Assembly (NCBI RefSeq): GCF_000633935.1
Contig: NZ_KK214998.1
Span: forward strand, 74,356-138,355
From: Ectothiorhodospira haloalkaliphila ATCC 51935
Lineage (GTDB): Bacteria > Pseudomonadota > Gammaproteobacteria > Ectothiorhodospirales > Ectothiorhodospiraceae
DNA length: 64,000 nucleotides
Direction: 5' to 3'
The position numbers and the translations under genes were made by a program. Shown here piece by piece: positions 9,130 through 17,279 of the stretch. Below the pieces are notes generated by a model, which was given only the letters and a program-made list of their open reading frames with translations, searched no databases and was not told the DNA's origin. Positions within the stretch are counted from its first letter, which is position 1. Each line of letters opens with the position of its first letter.

Positions 9130-10803
9130 TTGAATCCATCAAAACCGGAAACCGTCGATACCGGCATCCAGGGACTGGACTTCGTGTTGCAGGGCGGCTT
9201 GCCGCGCGGTCGCCCCTCCCTGATCCGCGGTGGTCCGGGCACCGGCAAGACGGTGATCTCCCTGACGTACCTCTGCCATGGCATCACTCAGGGCGAGCCC
9301 GGCGTGCTGGTCACCTTCGATGAGGACCCGGATGCCCTGCTTCACCATGCCCGGGGATTCGGCTTCCCCGCTGACACCTATTTGAAGGAAGGCAGCCTGC
9401 GCATCCTCGACATGCGCCCCGATCAGAGCGAGACGGCCGGGGAGGGGATCGAGCTCACCGCCGTCCTCACCCGCATCGAATATGCCCTGAAGCAGACCGG
9501 CGCCCACCGCCTGGTGCTGGACGCCATCGACGGCATGGAGGGAGCCTTCCCGGGGCAGTCCGGTCTGCGCAAGGAACTCAATCGTGTCTTTGACTGGGTG
9601 CGCGATCAGCGAGTCACCACCCTGATCACCACCGGAGAGGTGGAGAATTTCAGCACCCGCTTTGGCCTGGAGGACTACATCGCCGATTGCGTGATTGCCC
9701 TCAAGCAGGAGGTGCAGCACCGGGTGATGACCCGCCTGTTGCGGGTGGTGAAGCGCCGCGGTGGCCCCCATGGCGCCGGCGAGTTTCCCTTCCTGCTGGA
9801 CTCCCAGGGCATATTCATGGTGCCGGTGAGCGGCGCCGCCCTGGATGCCCGGGTTTCCAGCGAACGTATCTCCAGCGGTGTGCCCGGTCTGGATCAGATG
9901 CTCGGCGGGAAGGGGCCCTACAAGGGGTCCACCATCCTGCTGTCCGGGCAGGCCGGTACCGGCAAGACCAGCCTGGCCTCGGCCTTTGCCCAGGCGGCGT
10001 GCCGGCGCGGCGAGAAGGTGCTGTACATCAGTTTCGAGGAGAGCATCGACGAACTGGTGCGCAACCAGAGCAGCATCGGCGGCGATCTGGCCCATCATGC
10101 CGGCCCGGAGGGCGGGCACCGCCTGATCATGGAGCCGGTGCGGGCCATCGAGATGGGACTTGAAGAGCACCTGATGCGGATCATGCGCTCCGTGAGTCGT
10201 CACCAGCCTGATCTGGTGGTGCTCGATCCCATCAGCAGCTTCACCAACCGGCATGAAGGCGACTGCGCCAAGGAGATGCTGCTCAGGCTCATGTATCTGA
10301 TCAAGGAGCAGGGCATCACCACGGTGGCCACGGAACTGCTGAGCGATTCCAGCGGCGGTGTGAGTCATCTGGACGTGTCGTCCATGATCGATGTCTGGAT
10401 CAAGCTGCGCCGCCACGAGGGCAATGGCGAGCTGAACCGACTGATCACGGTGATCAAGGCCCGTGGTCTGGCCATCTCCAATCAGGTCAAGGAATTCCGC
10501 ATGACTGATTCGGGGATGACCATCGAGGATCCGTATGTGGGCGAGAGCGGCATCGTCTACGGCACGGCCCGGCATGCGCGTCAGGCGGAGGATGAGCAGG
10601 TCATTGCGCAGTTGCATCGGGAACTGGAGCAGGCCCGGCGTTTGCGTGAGGAGACGGAAGAGATCAATGCGGCCCGTGAACGCCTGGCTCGGGCAGAGCG
10701 CGAGGCCCGTGCGGTGGACCTGGATCGCCAGGTGATGGAACTGGAGCGGCGTCTGGCGTCCATCGAGGGTGCCCGCTCGGCCATCCGCAGGAGCCGCCAA
10801 TGA
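9130..10803 (+). CDS. kaiC: KaiC-family double-RecA ATPase/autokinase
   Basis: KaiC homologue with two RecA-like domains. I choose TTG 9130, six bases after GGAG, because the conserved TGIQGLD motif then follows directly as in other KaiC proteins; an upstream ATG at 9031 or TTG at 9004 would add a non-conserved extension. Walker A motifs are at 34-41 (GGPGTGKT) and 273-280 (GQAGTGKT). The second domain carries the catalytic pair E303-E304, while the first has E-D at that place. The residues aligned with the cyanobacterial phosphosites S431/T432 are S417-S418. After about residue 485 the protein ends in a charged coiled coil rather than the usual short KaiA-binding tail. It overlaps kaiB by 4 bp; no kaiA is seen. 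Confidence 0.9.
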   Translation: MNPSKPETVDTGIQGLDFVLQGGLPRGRPSLIRGGPGTGKTVISLTYLCHGITQGEPGVLVTFDEDPDALLHHARGFGFPADTYLKEGSLRILDMRPDQSETAGEGIELTAVLTRIEYALKQTGAHRLVLDAIDGMEGAFPGQSGLRKELNRVFDWVRDQRVTTLITTGEVENFSTRFGLEDYIADCVIALKQEVQHRVMTRLLRVVKRRGGPHGAGEFPFLLDSQGIFMVPVSGAALDARVSSERISSGVPGLDQMLGGKGPYKGSTILLSGQAGTGKTSLASAFAQAACRRGEKVLYISFEESIDELVRNQSSIGGDLAHHAGPEGGHRLIMEPVRAIEMGLEEHLMRIMRSVSRHQPDLVVLDPISSFTNRHEGDCAKEMLLRLMYLIKEQGITTVATELLSDSSGGVSHLDVSSMIDVWIKLRRHEGNGELNRLITVIKARGLAISNQVKEFRMTDSGMTIEDPYVGESGIVYGTARHARQAEDEQVIAQLHRELEQARRLREETEEINAARERLARAEREARAVDLDRQVMELERRLASIEGARSAIRRSRQ

Positions 10804-11081
10804 CGCAGTACCTGCTCAGACTCTATATCGCCGGCATGACCCCTGCCGCCCGCCGTGCCATCAAGAATCTTGAGGCCCTGACGGCAGATATGGCGGGGCA
10901 GGAAATGGACATGCAGGTGGAAGTGGTGGATATCCTGGAGCGTCCGCAGTTGGCGGAGGATGAGCGCATCCTGGCCACTCCGGTGGTGGTGCGCAGGCTC
11001 CCACCCCCGGTGCGGCGGGTGGTGGGGGATCTGTCCGAGCGTGAGCGGGTGCTGGTGGGGTTGGATATTCTGGAGCGGTAA
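10800..11081 (+). CDS. kaiB: KaiB-family protein
   Basis: Thioredoxin-like partner that binds the KaiC ring. The 93-residue protein carries the family pattern LRLYIAGMTP (6-15), then VDILERPQLAEDERILATP (43-61) and the C-terminal LPPPVRRVVGDLSERERVLVG. The start codon overlaps the kaiC stop (ATGA at 10800-10803), so the two are translationally coupled and made together. Gene order is C then B, unlike cyanobacterial kaiABC. Because KaiA is absent, a KaiA-driven oscillator is unlikely; family knowledge from non-cyanobacterial KaiBC points to stress adaptation or hourglass-like timing, which is inference here. Confidence 0.93.
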   Translation: MTQYLLRLYIAGMTPAARRAIKNLEALTADMAGQEMDMQVEVVDILERPQLAEDERILATPVVVRRLPPPVRRVVGDLSERERVLVGLDILER

Positions 11082-11102
11082 AGGGCCGCCCCCTCACCCC
11101 AA

Positions 11103-11138
11103 CCCCTCTCCCCAAAGGGGAGAGGGGCTCTTCTTTTT
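11103..11138 (+). terminator. Perfect hairpin plus T-tract after kaiB; copy of the dispersed CCCTCACCCC repeat
   Basis: Stem CCCCTCTCCCC at 11103-11113, loop AAA, exact complement at 11117-11127, then a pyrimidine tract ending in five T. The lead-in CCCTCACCCCAA (11091-11102) is shared with copies near 16.7 and 35.2-35.3 kb. It lies between the convergent kaiB and gshA genes and fits a rho-independent terminator for the kaiCB transcript. Confidence 0.75.
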
Positions 11139-12708
11139 ACTGGGCAAAATATCGCCGCAGATATTCCCCGAACTCCAGCTCGTCCTCCGCCTCCATGGCC
11201 CGCTGTTGACGCAGCGATGAACGGGCCTGTTCCTCCAGTTCCGCCTCCCTCGCGCCGTCCAGCCGCGCATCCCGGAAGCAGGCCGCGTGTTCCCGGGAAA
11301 CCCGCTTGGCGAAGTGATGAAAGCCTTCCTCATTGGCCGCCATGCTGGCCAGCATCTGAGCCGATGGTGTCAGCTCCGCGTTGTCCACCTTGGCCTTCTG
11401 CTGTGCCAGGGAGGCTGTATAGGGCTTGAGCGGATCCCTGCCATCCAGGATCCTGCACAGCGGCTCCATGGCCTGCAGGACCTCCTCGGCCCAGTAACGC
11501 AGCGAAATCTGCTCACCACCACGCATCAGCTTGAGGGAAGGGTCCCGGCCCCGGTGGGCAGTGGCGCCCTGATTGTGGTCGATGGCAAACCGCTCCAGTT
11601 CACTGATGGGCGGGCTGTCGTTGAGCAGGGCAAAGATCATCAGGGCTTCCAGGAAATACAGCTGGGACTCGCCCACCCCCAGGGGCTCAAAGGCGTTGAT
11701 GTCCACCGAGCGCAGTTCCACATAGGCCACTCCGCCCCGGCGCAGGGCCGCGGTGGGCTTCTCATTGCCCTGGGGGCTGGGCTTGGGACGCACGGTACTG
11801 TAGTACTCGTTCTCGATCTGCAGGATGTTGGCGTTAAGTTGGCGATACTCCCCGTCCACCACCACGCCCAGGCGCTCGTACTCGGGCGAGGGTGTGGCAA
11901 TGGCCCGGCTCAGGCTCTGCACATAGCCTTCCAGATTGTCGTAGTTGGCCTTGATGCCACTCTCTTCCTCCTTGCGGTTCTGATAGCCGATGTCCCCCAG
12001 GCGCAGGCTGGTGGCATAGGGCTCGTAGTAGGTGCTCTCATCAAAATCGGCCAGGGTGGTGGGCTTGCCCGCCAGGAAGGACTTGCATACCGCCGGCGAG
12101 GCCCCGAACAGGTAGGGCACCAGCCAGCCCAGGCGCTGCAGGTTACGCAGCATGCCGAAATAGATTTCGTCCCTGAACGTGCGCTCATCGCCGCCGGCCC
12201 CCAGGATTTCCTGATACGCCGGCCAGAACGCCTCCCCCATGGAGAAATTGAAGTGCACCCCGGCGATCACCTGCATCAGTCGCCCGTAGCGCAACCCCAG
12301 TCCCAGGCGGTAGACGGTTTTCATGCGCCCGGCGTTGGAGTGTCCGTAACGGGCCACCGGGATGCCCCGCTCGCCCTCCAGCACGCAGGGCATGCTGGTG
12401 GCCCAGAGCAGTTCCTCGCCGATGCGCGGATAGGTGAACCGATGCAGATCCCGCATGAAGTCCAGGGCCTGCCGGGCGCCGGTGCAGGGCGGGGTGATGA
12501 ACTCCAGCAGGGCCTCGGAATAATCCGTGGTGATCCAGGGGTGGGTGAGGGCGGAACCCAGGGCCGCCGGATGCGGCGTCTGGGCGATGCCGCCGTCCGT
12601 GCGCACGCGCAGGCTCTCCTTTTCCAGACCAATCAGGCCGCTGCGCAGTGTGTGGGCCTGTTCGCGGGACAGCAGACGCTCCAGGCGGGCTTGGTAGGAT
12701 GCGTACAA
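11137..12708 (-). CDS. gshA: Glutamate--cysteine ligase (proteobacterial type)
   Basis: Catalyses the first step of glutathione synthesis, joining glutamate and cysteine with ATP. The open frame extends upstream to 12969, but similarity begins near TTG 12708, which follows AAGGA by nine bases and gives 523 residues, the usual length of the gamma-proteobacterial enzyme (about 518). Recognisable segments are GLEKESLRV near the N-terminus, TTDYSEALLEFITPP, the substrate-loop FNFSMGEAFW, and YVELRSVDINAFEPLGV. The upstream in-frame stretch is rich in Arg/Ser/Pro and looks non-coding. The gene is monocistronic, converges on kaiB with a terminator between them, and is divergent from the M90 peptidase gene. 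Confidence 0.93.
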   Translation of the reverse strand: MYASYQARLERLLSREQAHTLRSGLIGLEKESLRVRTDGGIAQTPHPAALGSALTHPWITTDYSEALLEFITPPCTGARQALDFMRDLHRFTYPRIGEELLWATSMPCVLEGERGIPVARYGHSNAGRMKTVYRLGLGLRYGRLMQVIAGVHFNFSMGEAFWPAYQEILGAGGDERTFRDEIYFGMLRNLQRLGWLVPYLFGASPAVCKSFLAGKPTTLADFDESTYYEPYATSLRLGDIGYQNRKEEESGIKANYDNLEGYVQSLSRAIATPSPEYERLGVVVDGEYRQLNANILQIENEYYSTVRPKPSPQGNEKPTAALRRGGVAYVELRSVDINAFEPLGVGESQLYFLEALMIFALLNDSPPISELERFAIDHNQGATAHRGRDPSLKLMRGGEQISLRYWAEEVLQAMEPLCRILDGRDPLKPYTASLAQQKAKVDNAELTPSAQMLASMAANEEGFHHFAKRVSREHAACFRDARLDGAREAELEEQARSSLRQQRAMEAEDELEFGEYLRRYFAQ

Positions 12709-12859
12709 CGTGGCGGATCCTTCGTCTTTTGAATGGCTTCTGTGGATGGTTGCATTCCCAAGAATACTGCATGGCGGCGCGCCTGTGGGCCGTGCCCCAT
12801 GACATGCCGCCGCATCTGGCTGATAATGCGGGCAGACCCAAGCCCGCGCCGACCCATCC

Positions 12860-13645
12860 ATGGCCTCCCTGCTTCGCGCCTGGCAACGCCGCCGAGCGCT
12901 CTCCCGTGATCCGATTCCACCCGCCCTGTGGCAGCAGGGGGTGGACTCCCTGGTGCTGCTGGATGGCATGGACGACGCCTCCCTGGAGCGGTTGCGGCGC
13001 CTGGTGGTGCCCTTTCTGGCGGAAAAACGTCTCTACGGGGCCCACGGCCTGGAGGTGGGGCCGGACATGGCGCTGAACATCGCCCTGCAGGCCTGCCTGC
13101 CCATCCTCGAGCTTGGCCTGGACTGGTATGACGAGTGGGCCACGATCATCGTCTACGAAGATGATTTTCTCCCCCGTCACGAAGTGATGGACGAGATGGG
13201 CGTCCTGCATGTGGAAGACATGCCCTACAGCGGCGAGGCCTGGGAACGTGGCCCGGTGCTGTTATCCTGGGGGGCCATGGCCCGGGGCGAAACCCTGGCC
13301 ATTCATGAGTTCACCCACACCCTGGACATGCGCAATGGCGCCGCCAACGGCATGCCCCCCCTGCACCGGGAGATGCGGGTGTCGGACTGGACCCGCATCA
13401 TGACCGCGGCCTACGATGACCTGAACCGGCGCCTGGATCTGGAACAACCCAGCGACTTTGATCCCTATGCCGCCACCGATCCCGGAGAGTTCTTTGCCGT
13501 GATGAGTGAGTATTTCTTCGCCCGGCCCCGGTTGCTTCAGCGGGAGTATCCGGATGTCCATGCACAGTTCCGCCAGTTCTACCGCCAGGATCCGGCAGAG
13601 CGTCGGATGTTGAGGGCGTCCATGCCCATCAGGAGTGACAGATGA
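12860..13645 (+). CDS. mtfA: Zinc-dependent peptidase, M90 (MtfA/YeeI-like)
   Basis: Cytosolic metallopeptidase family. The active-site motif is HEFTHTLD (HExxH form; E. coli MtfA has HEFAHKLD), and a downstream EFFAVMSEYFF helix supplies the expected third-ligand Glu. The 261-residue length matches MtfA (265). E. coli MtfA controls the glucose PTS by binding Mlc, but whether that role applies here is unknown. The start ATG at 12860 gives MASLLRAW, consistent with homologues. The stop overlaps the next gene (ATGA), so the two are probably one operon. Confidence 0.85.
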   Translation: MASLLRAWQRRRALSRDPIPPALWQQGVDSLVLLDGMDDASLERLRRLVVPFLAEKRLYGAHGLEVGPDMALNIALQACLPILELGLDWYDEWATIIVYEDDFLPRHEVMDEMGVLHVEDMPYSGEAWERGPVLLSWGAMARGETLAIHEFTHTLDMRNGAANGMPPLHREMRVSDWTRIMTAAYDDLNRRLDLEQPSDFDPYAATDPGEFFAVMSEYFFARPRLLQREYPDVHAQFRQFYRQDPAERRMLRASMPIRSDR

Positions 13646-14241
13646 GCCAGCTTCGCGACCAACTCCTCAAGGCCGGCCTGGTCACCGAGGAACAGGCCCA
13701 GAAGGCCGAGGAGGTTCAGAGTCGTCCGCCCCGCGCCCGGGATGGGCGCCCGGCGCGGGGCGGCGGCGGGCAGGGCCGGTCGGACAACCGCAAGGGCGGG
13801 GCGGCTCGCACCAAGAAGGCCCGACCTCCGGGCCGTCCGGACAAGCCCCGGCGGGCGCCGGAGCGCGAGGCGCGCGCGCCTGCATCGGCACCCGACAGGC
13901 CTGCCAGGTCCTCCAGGGGCCATCAGGGCCAGCCCAGTCCCCAGGCCCGCGCCCTCAAGCAGGAGCTCAGGGAATTGATTGCCGCGCATCGGGTCAATCA
14001 GGAGCAGGCCGAGCAGCCCTATCACTTTCAGGTGGGGCAGACCATCAAGCATCTGTATGTGACCGAGCAACAGCAGACGCAGCTGGCCGAAGGGCAGCTA
14101 TGCATCGCCTTTCTGGACGGACGCCGGCATCTGCTGCCTGCAGTCATCGGTCGTCAGATCCTGGAGCGGGACCCGAATCGAACCGTGGTCTTCCCCGGAG
14201 AGCCTGATGAAGAGGCCGATCCCTTGCCCACCTCGGGATGA
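13642..14241 (+). CDS. DUF2058 family protein (YaiL-like)
   Basis: The N-terminus (QLRDQLLKAGLVTEEQA) and the C-terminal segment (VGQTIKHLYVTEQQQTQLAEGQLCIAFL, split here by my spacing) match the YaiL/DUF2058 family, which is believed to be nucleoprotein- or polysome-associated but is not functionally settled. Between them, residues about 25-110 are an Arg/Gly/Pro/Ala-rich disordered stretch that is longer and more basic than in E. coli YaiL, suggesting nucleic-acid contact (inference). The gene is translationally coupled to the M90 peptidase by a 4-bp overlap. The C-terminus is acidic. Confidence 0.8.
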   Translation: MSQLRDQLLKAGLVTEEQAQKAEEVQSRPPRARDGRPARGGGGQGRSDNRKGGAARTKKARPPGRPDKPRRAPEREARAPASAPDRPARSSRGHQGQPSPQARALKQELRELIAAHRVNQEQAEQPYHFQVGQTIKHLYVTEQQQTQLAEGQLCIAFLDGRRHLLPAVIGRQILERDPNRTVVFPGEPDEEADPLPTSG

Positions 14242-14283
14242 GACCATGGTGCATACCCAACCCCAAGAGGAAAAACATCGCCC

Positions 14284-14691
14284 ATGAAGACACGGACCTA
14301 CATCCTGCCGCCCCTGCTGGCCATGTTGCTGCTCTTCGTCACTGCCCAGGTTGCATCGGCCGGCGACGGCGACTACCCCGGCTACATCGCCCTGGAACCC
14401 GCCCTGGTGGTGAACCTGGATAACCCGCGCCGTGCCCAGTTCCTGCAGATCCAGGCCCAGTTCTATGTGGAGACCGCAGCCGACGCCGAACGGGTACAGC
14501 AGCACATGCCCGTGATTCGCGATCGCATGATCACCTACTTTGGGGGGCGCGACCCGGACAAGGTGCGCGGCGCTCAGGAACGCGAACGGATGCGGGCCGA
14601 GGTCCTGGATCACTTGCGCGAGGCCATGGAGGAGACGTCTGGTGCTCCATCCATCAGCAACCTCTATTTCACCGGCTTCATCGTCCAGTGA
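14284..14691 (+). CDS. FliL-like secreted protein
   Basis: The 135-residue protein has a cleavable-looking signal peptide (residues 1-26, ending VASAGDG) and then the FliL core: a YIALEPALVVNL strand, a helix ending in HMPVIRDRMITYFGG, and the terminal TGFIVQ (FliL proteins end in FTxFIxQ). Classical FliL is a membrane-anchored stator-associated flagellar protein; here the hydrophobic segment looks like a signal peptide and no flagellar genes are nearby, so this is a paralogue of unclear role. It precedes the DUF2914 gene by 114 bp, in the same orientation. Confidence 0.7.
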   Translation: MKTRTYILPPLLAMLLLFVTAQVASAGDGDYPGYIALEPALVVNLDNPRRAQFLQIQAQFYVETAADAERVQQHMPVIRDRMITYFGGRDPDKVRGAQERERMRAEVLDHLREAMEETSGAPSISNLYFTGFIVQ

Positions 14692-14805
14692 ACCCGCCCC
14701 AAACCGGGCTGTGACGGGTTCCGCGGAGTTGAGCCCGGTCAGTGGTAATGGGTGCCGATTCCCCCTATCCTCCCCTAAAAACCACAGCTGCAGGGAGTCC
14801 ATACC

Positions 14806-15687
14806 GTGATGAGAAGCAATCCACGTTCCTCCAGTATTGTCGGCTCGGTGCTCATGCCCGGCATCCTGGCCCTGGCCTGCGCCTCGGGCACGGCCCTGGC
14901 TCACAACCACACCGGACACGAGCAAACCGCCAGCGCCAATGGTGCGGCACCCGAGACGGACGCGGCCCGTAATTTCGAAGAGCCCTCCGAGACCATGCCG
15001 CGGGAGGCGCCTGCCATGGATGAGCCGCCCGTCAGCCCTGCGGAGGCCGACGCCCCCGAGATGCCACCCGTGCAGGATGGCGGCGCCGACATGGATGAGC
15101 CGACCCTGGACGAGGCCCCCGAGGCTGCTCCTTCTGTGGATGCCCCGGAGGTTGATCCTGCCGGTGCCCCGGCAGTGGACGAGCCCCACGATGCCATGCC
15201 TGAAGACGCCCCGGCCATGGACGCCGAGCCGGACGTGACCGAACCCGACATGACCGCGCCGGACACCACCGACGAACCCATGGACGCGCCTGCCGAAGAA
15301 CCAACGGAGCCTGCCCAGCCGGAGCCCACCGCCGAGGAGCCGGAGATGGCCCCTGAACCGGGCCCGCGTGGCCAGGTGTCCCGCGGCCAGTTCACCTCGG
15401 GTATCGATAACCGCGAACCGGTGGACAATCTGACCCGGGTGGATGCCGATACGGAGCAGGTGTATTTCTTCAGCGAGATCATGGACCATGAGGGTGGTGA
15501 GATCATCCATCGCTGGCGTTACCGGGATGATCAGGAGATGGGCGACATCCACTTCGACGTGGGTGGCCCCCGCTGGCGCATCTGGTCCATCAAGACCCTG
15601 GATCCGGCCTGGACCGGCCCCTGGCACGTGGAAGTGGTCACCCAGGACGGCGAGGTGCTGGACACCTATCGGTTCGAGTTGCGGTGA
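14806..15687 (+). CDS. DUF2914 protein with acidic Pro/Glu/Asp-rich linker
   Basis: GTG 14806 and ATG 14809 are adjacent starts after GGGAG. A signal peptide-like segment (to about residue 34) with a Cys near position 25 is followed by a His-containing patch, then about 140 residues of low-complexity Pro/Ala/Glu/Asp/Met repeats built from units such as DAPAMDEP. The C-terminal 95 residues fit DUF2914 (YFFSEIMDHEG, IIHRWRYR, WRIWSIKTL, GPWHVEV). The role is unknown, but an extracytoplasmic location is expected. The last four bases overlap the start of the COG0523 GTPase gene (GTGA). The repeats probably act as a spacer from the membrane (inference). Confidence 0.7.
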   Translation: MMRSNPRSSSIVGSVLMPGILALACASGTALAHNHTGHEQTASANGAAPETDAARNFEEPSETMPREAPAMDEPPVSPAEADAPEMPPVQDGGADMDEPTLDEAPEAAPSVDAPEVDPAGAPAVDEPHDAMPEDAPAMDAEPDVTEPDMTAPDTTDEPMDAPAEEPTEPAQPEPTAEEPEMAPEPGPRGQVSRGQFTSGIDNREPVDNLTRVDADTEQVYFFSEIMDHEGGEIIHRWRYRDDQEMGDIHFDVGGPRWRIWSIKTLDPAWTGPWHVEVVTQDGEVLDTYRFELR

Positions 15688-16760
15688 GTGGAGCCGTTCT
15701 CAACCTGATCACCGGCTTTCTGGGAGCAGGCAAGACCACCGCCATCCTGCACCTGCTGGCCCACCGCCCGGCCCATGAGCGCTGGGCGGTGCTGGTCAAT
15801 GAGTTCGGCGAGGTGGGCATCGACGGGGAAATCCTCGCCGATGCCGCTGGCGACGAGATCCGCGTGCGGGAGGTGGCCGGTGGCTGTATCTGCTGCACCG
15901 GGGCCATGAACCTGCGGGTGGCTCTCACCAAAATATTGCGGGAGATCCGCCCGGATCGCCTGCTGGTGGAGCCCACCGGGCTGGGGCATCCCACCGGCAT
16001 CGTGGATACCCTGCGCGACCCCTGGCTGGCCTCTGCTGCCCGGCTGGGCAACATCACCTGCATCGTGGACCCGGCCGGTTTCAGTGAGGAGCGTCTGGAG
16101 AAGTCCTTGATCTACAAGGATCAGCTCACCCTGGCCGATGTGGTGGTCATCAACAAGACGGATGTGGCCCCGGTGGACCAGCTGGAAGCCCTCGAGGCCT
16201 TCGTGGCAGGGCTGTATCCACCGAAGCAGGCCGTGGTGCGCACCACCCACGGGCAGATCGATCCGGCCCTGCTGGATCTGGAGGCTTCGGGGGTGGGTGG
16301 CATGAGTGGCGCCGGGGGGCAGGGTGTCTTCACGCGGGTGACGCCAGCATTCACCCCTCAGTCTGGTCTATCCACCGGGTACAGTGCCTCCAGTGCATCC
16401 GTCGTATCACCTGTATCCCTTGGTCTCGCGGATCCGGCCACCCAGGCCCCTGCCGCCGATACCGCCCGTGGCTGGCGATTCCCGCCGGAGGATCGTTTTG
16501 ATCTGAAGGTGCTGGAGGGGTTGTTCAGCAAGCCACCGTTCAGTGAGCTGGTGCGTGCCAAGGGTGTGGTGCGTACCGGTCGGGAGTGGTATCGCGTCGA
16601 CTGGGCCGAGGGCCGATTCTCCACCGCCCCCATCGCCTGGCGGCGGGACAGTCGGGTGGAGTTGATTGCCGATGAGGCGCTGGATTGGGCGGCAGTGGAG
16701 GCGTTGTTGCTGCAGGCCCTCACCCCAACCCCTCTCCCGCAAGCGGGAGAGGGGCTTTGA
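15684..16760 (+). CDS. CobW/COG0523-family GTPase (metal chaperone type)
   Basis: G3E P-loop GTPase probably involved in metal delivery. Visible are P-loop GFLGAGKTT (11-19), the metal-binding GGCICC, the G-motif NKTD, and a CobW C-terminal domain after about residue 260. The start is GTG overlapping the DUF2914 stop. Between the domains is a Gly/Ser/Ala-rich stretch (about 198-260) instead of the His-rich loop many members carry. The final 14 residues (ALTPTPLPQAGEGL) and the stop codon are encoded by a copy of a dispersed palindromic repeat, so the ancestral C-terminus has been replaced. The metal is not predictable; zinc or cobalt are family possibilities. Confidence 0.85.
   Translation: MSGAVLNLITGFLGAGKTTAILHLLAHRPAHERWAVLVNEFGEVGIDGEILADAAGDEIRVREVAGGCICCTGAMNLRVALTKILREIRPDRLLVEPTGLGHPTGIVDTLRDPWLASAARLGNITCIVDPAGFSEERLEKSLIYKDQLTLADVVVINKTDVAPVDQLEALEAFVAGLYPPKQAVVRTTHGQIDPALLDLEASGVGGMSGAGGQGVFTRVTPAFTPQSGLSTGYSASSASVVSPVSLGLADPATQAPAADTARGWRFPPEDRFDLKVLEGLFSKPPFSELVRAKGVVRTGREWYRVDWAEGRFSTAPIAWRRDSRVELIADEALDWAAVEALLLQALTPTPLPQAGEGL
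16717..16754 (+). repeat. Dispersed CCCTCACCCC repeat inside the 3' end of the GTPase gene
   Basis: The lead-in CCCTCACCCCAA is followed by a 12-bp perfect stem (16729-16740 with 16743-16754) around AA. It is the same family as the elements at 11091, 35161, 35238 and 35303. It lies within the coding frame, supplies the protein tail, and ends next to the convergent bolA gene, where it may also act as a terminator, although the following T-run is weak. Confidence 0.8.
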
Positions 16761-16762
16761 CT

Positions 16763-17065
16763 TCACCCCATACATGGCGGCGATTCCTTCACCCGGCCAC
16801 CCCGCGCCGACCACTCCGCAGGCGTGAAGGTATGCAGCGCCAGCGCATGTACCGTGCTTTGCAACTCATCCATCAACAAGGCATTCACCTTGCGGTGCCT
16901 GGCCAGCAGTCGCTGACCCTCGAACGCATCCGCGGCCACCGTGACCTTGAAATGAGACTCTGAGCCCGCCGGCACATTGTGCCCATCGCTCTCGTTCTCC
17001 ACCTCAAGATAGGCGGGGTTCAGCCCCTGGGACAGCTTGCGTTCGATCTCGGACTGCACACTCAT
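16763..17065 (-). CDS. bolA: BolA family protein
   Basis: Small 100-residue protein of the BolA/YrbA fold. It is a partner of monothiol glutaredoxins and a morphology or stress regulator in E. coli. The core reads SHFKVTVAADAFEGQRLLARHRKVNALL, interrupted here only by wording, followed by VHALALHTFTPAEW, which is diagnostic. I start at ATG 17065 (MSVQSEIERKL), 63 bp inside the longest frame, because the conserved N-terminal helix begins there. The gene lies 2 bp from the end of the COG0523 GTPase on the opposite strand and is divergent from pepN. Confidence 0.9.
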   Translation of the reverse strand: MSVQSEIERKLSQGLNPAYLEVENESDGHNVPAGSESHFKVTVAADAFEGQRLLARHRKVNALLMDELQSTVHALALHTFTPAEWSARGGRVKESPPCMG

Positions 17066-17279
17066 AATTCCGACCGTTTTGCTATGGATTGGTGACCGCA
17101 TCATCCGATATCCGCACCGGGCAGGCAAGTCTCTGTTGTCCCTCTGCGTTTCCGGTCACGCCTGACCCCGGGGCGGCTCATTCATCTGCGCCCCCTTGGC
17201 CGCTTCCTATCCCAAACGTTATAGTAAGGAATAGCCTGCCACCCCGGCCTGAACGCCCGGCCAGAATGGACATCGCCCC

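Noticed and set aside
9139-10800. 553-codon minus-strand open frame across kaiC
   Set aside because: Shadow of kaiC; composition rich in His/Gln/Gly with no domain.
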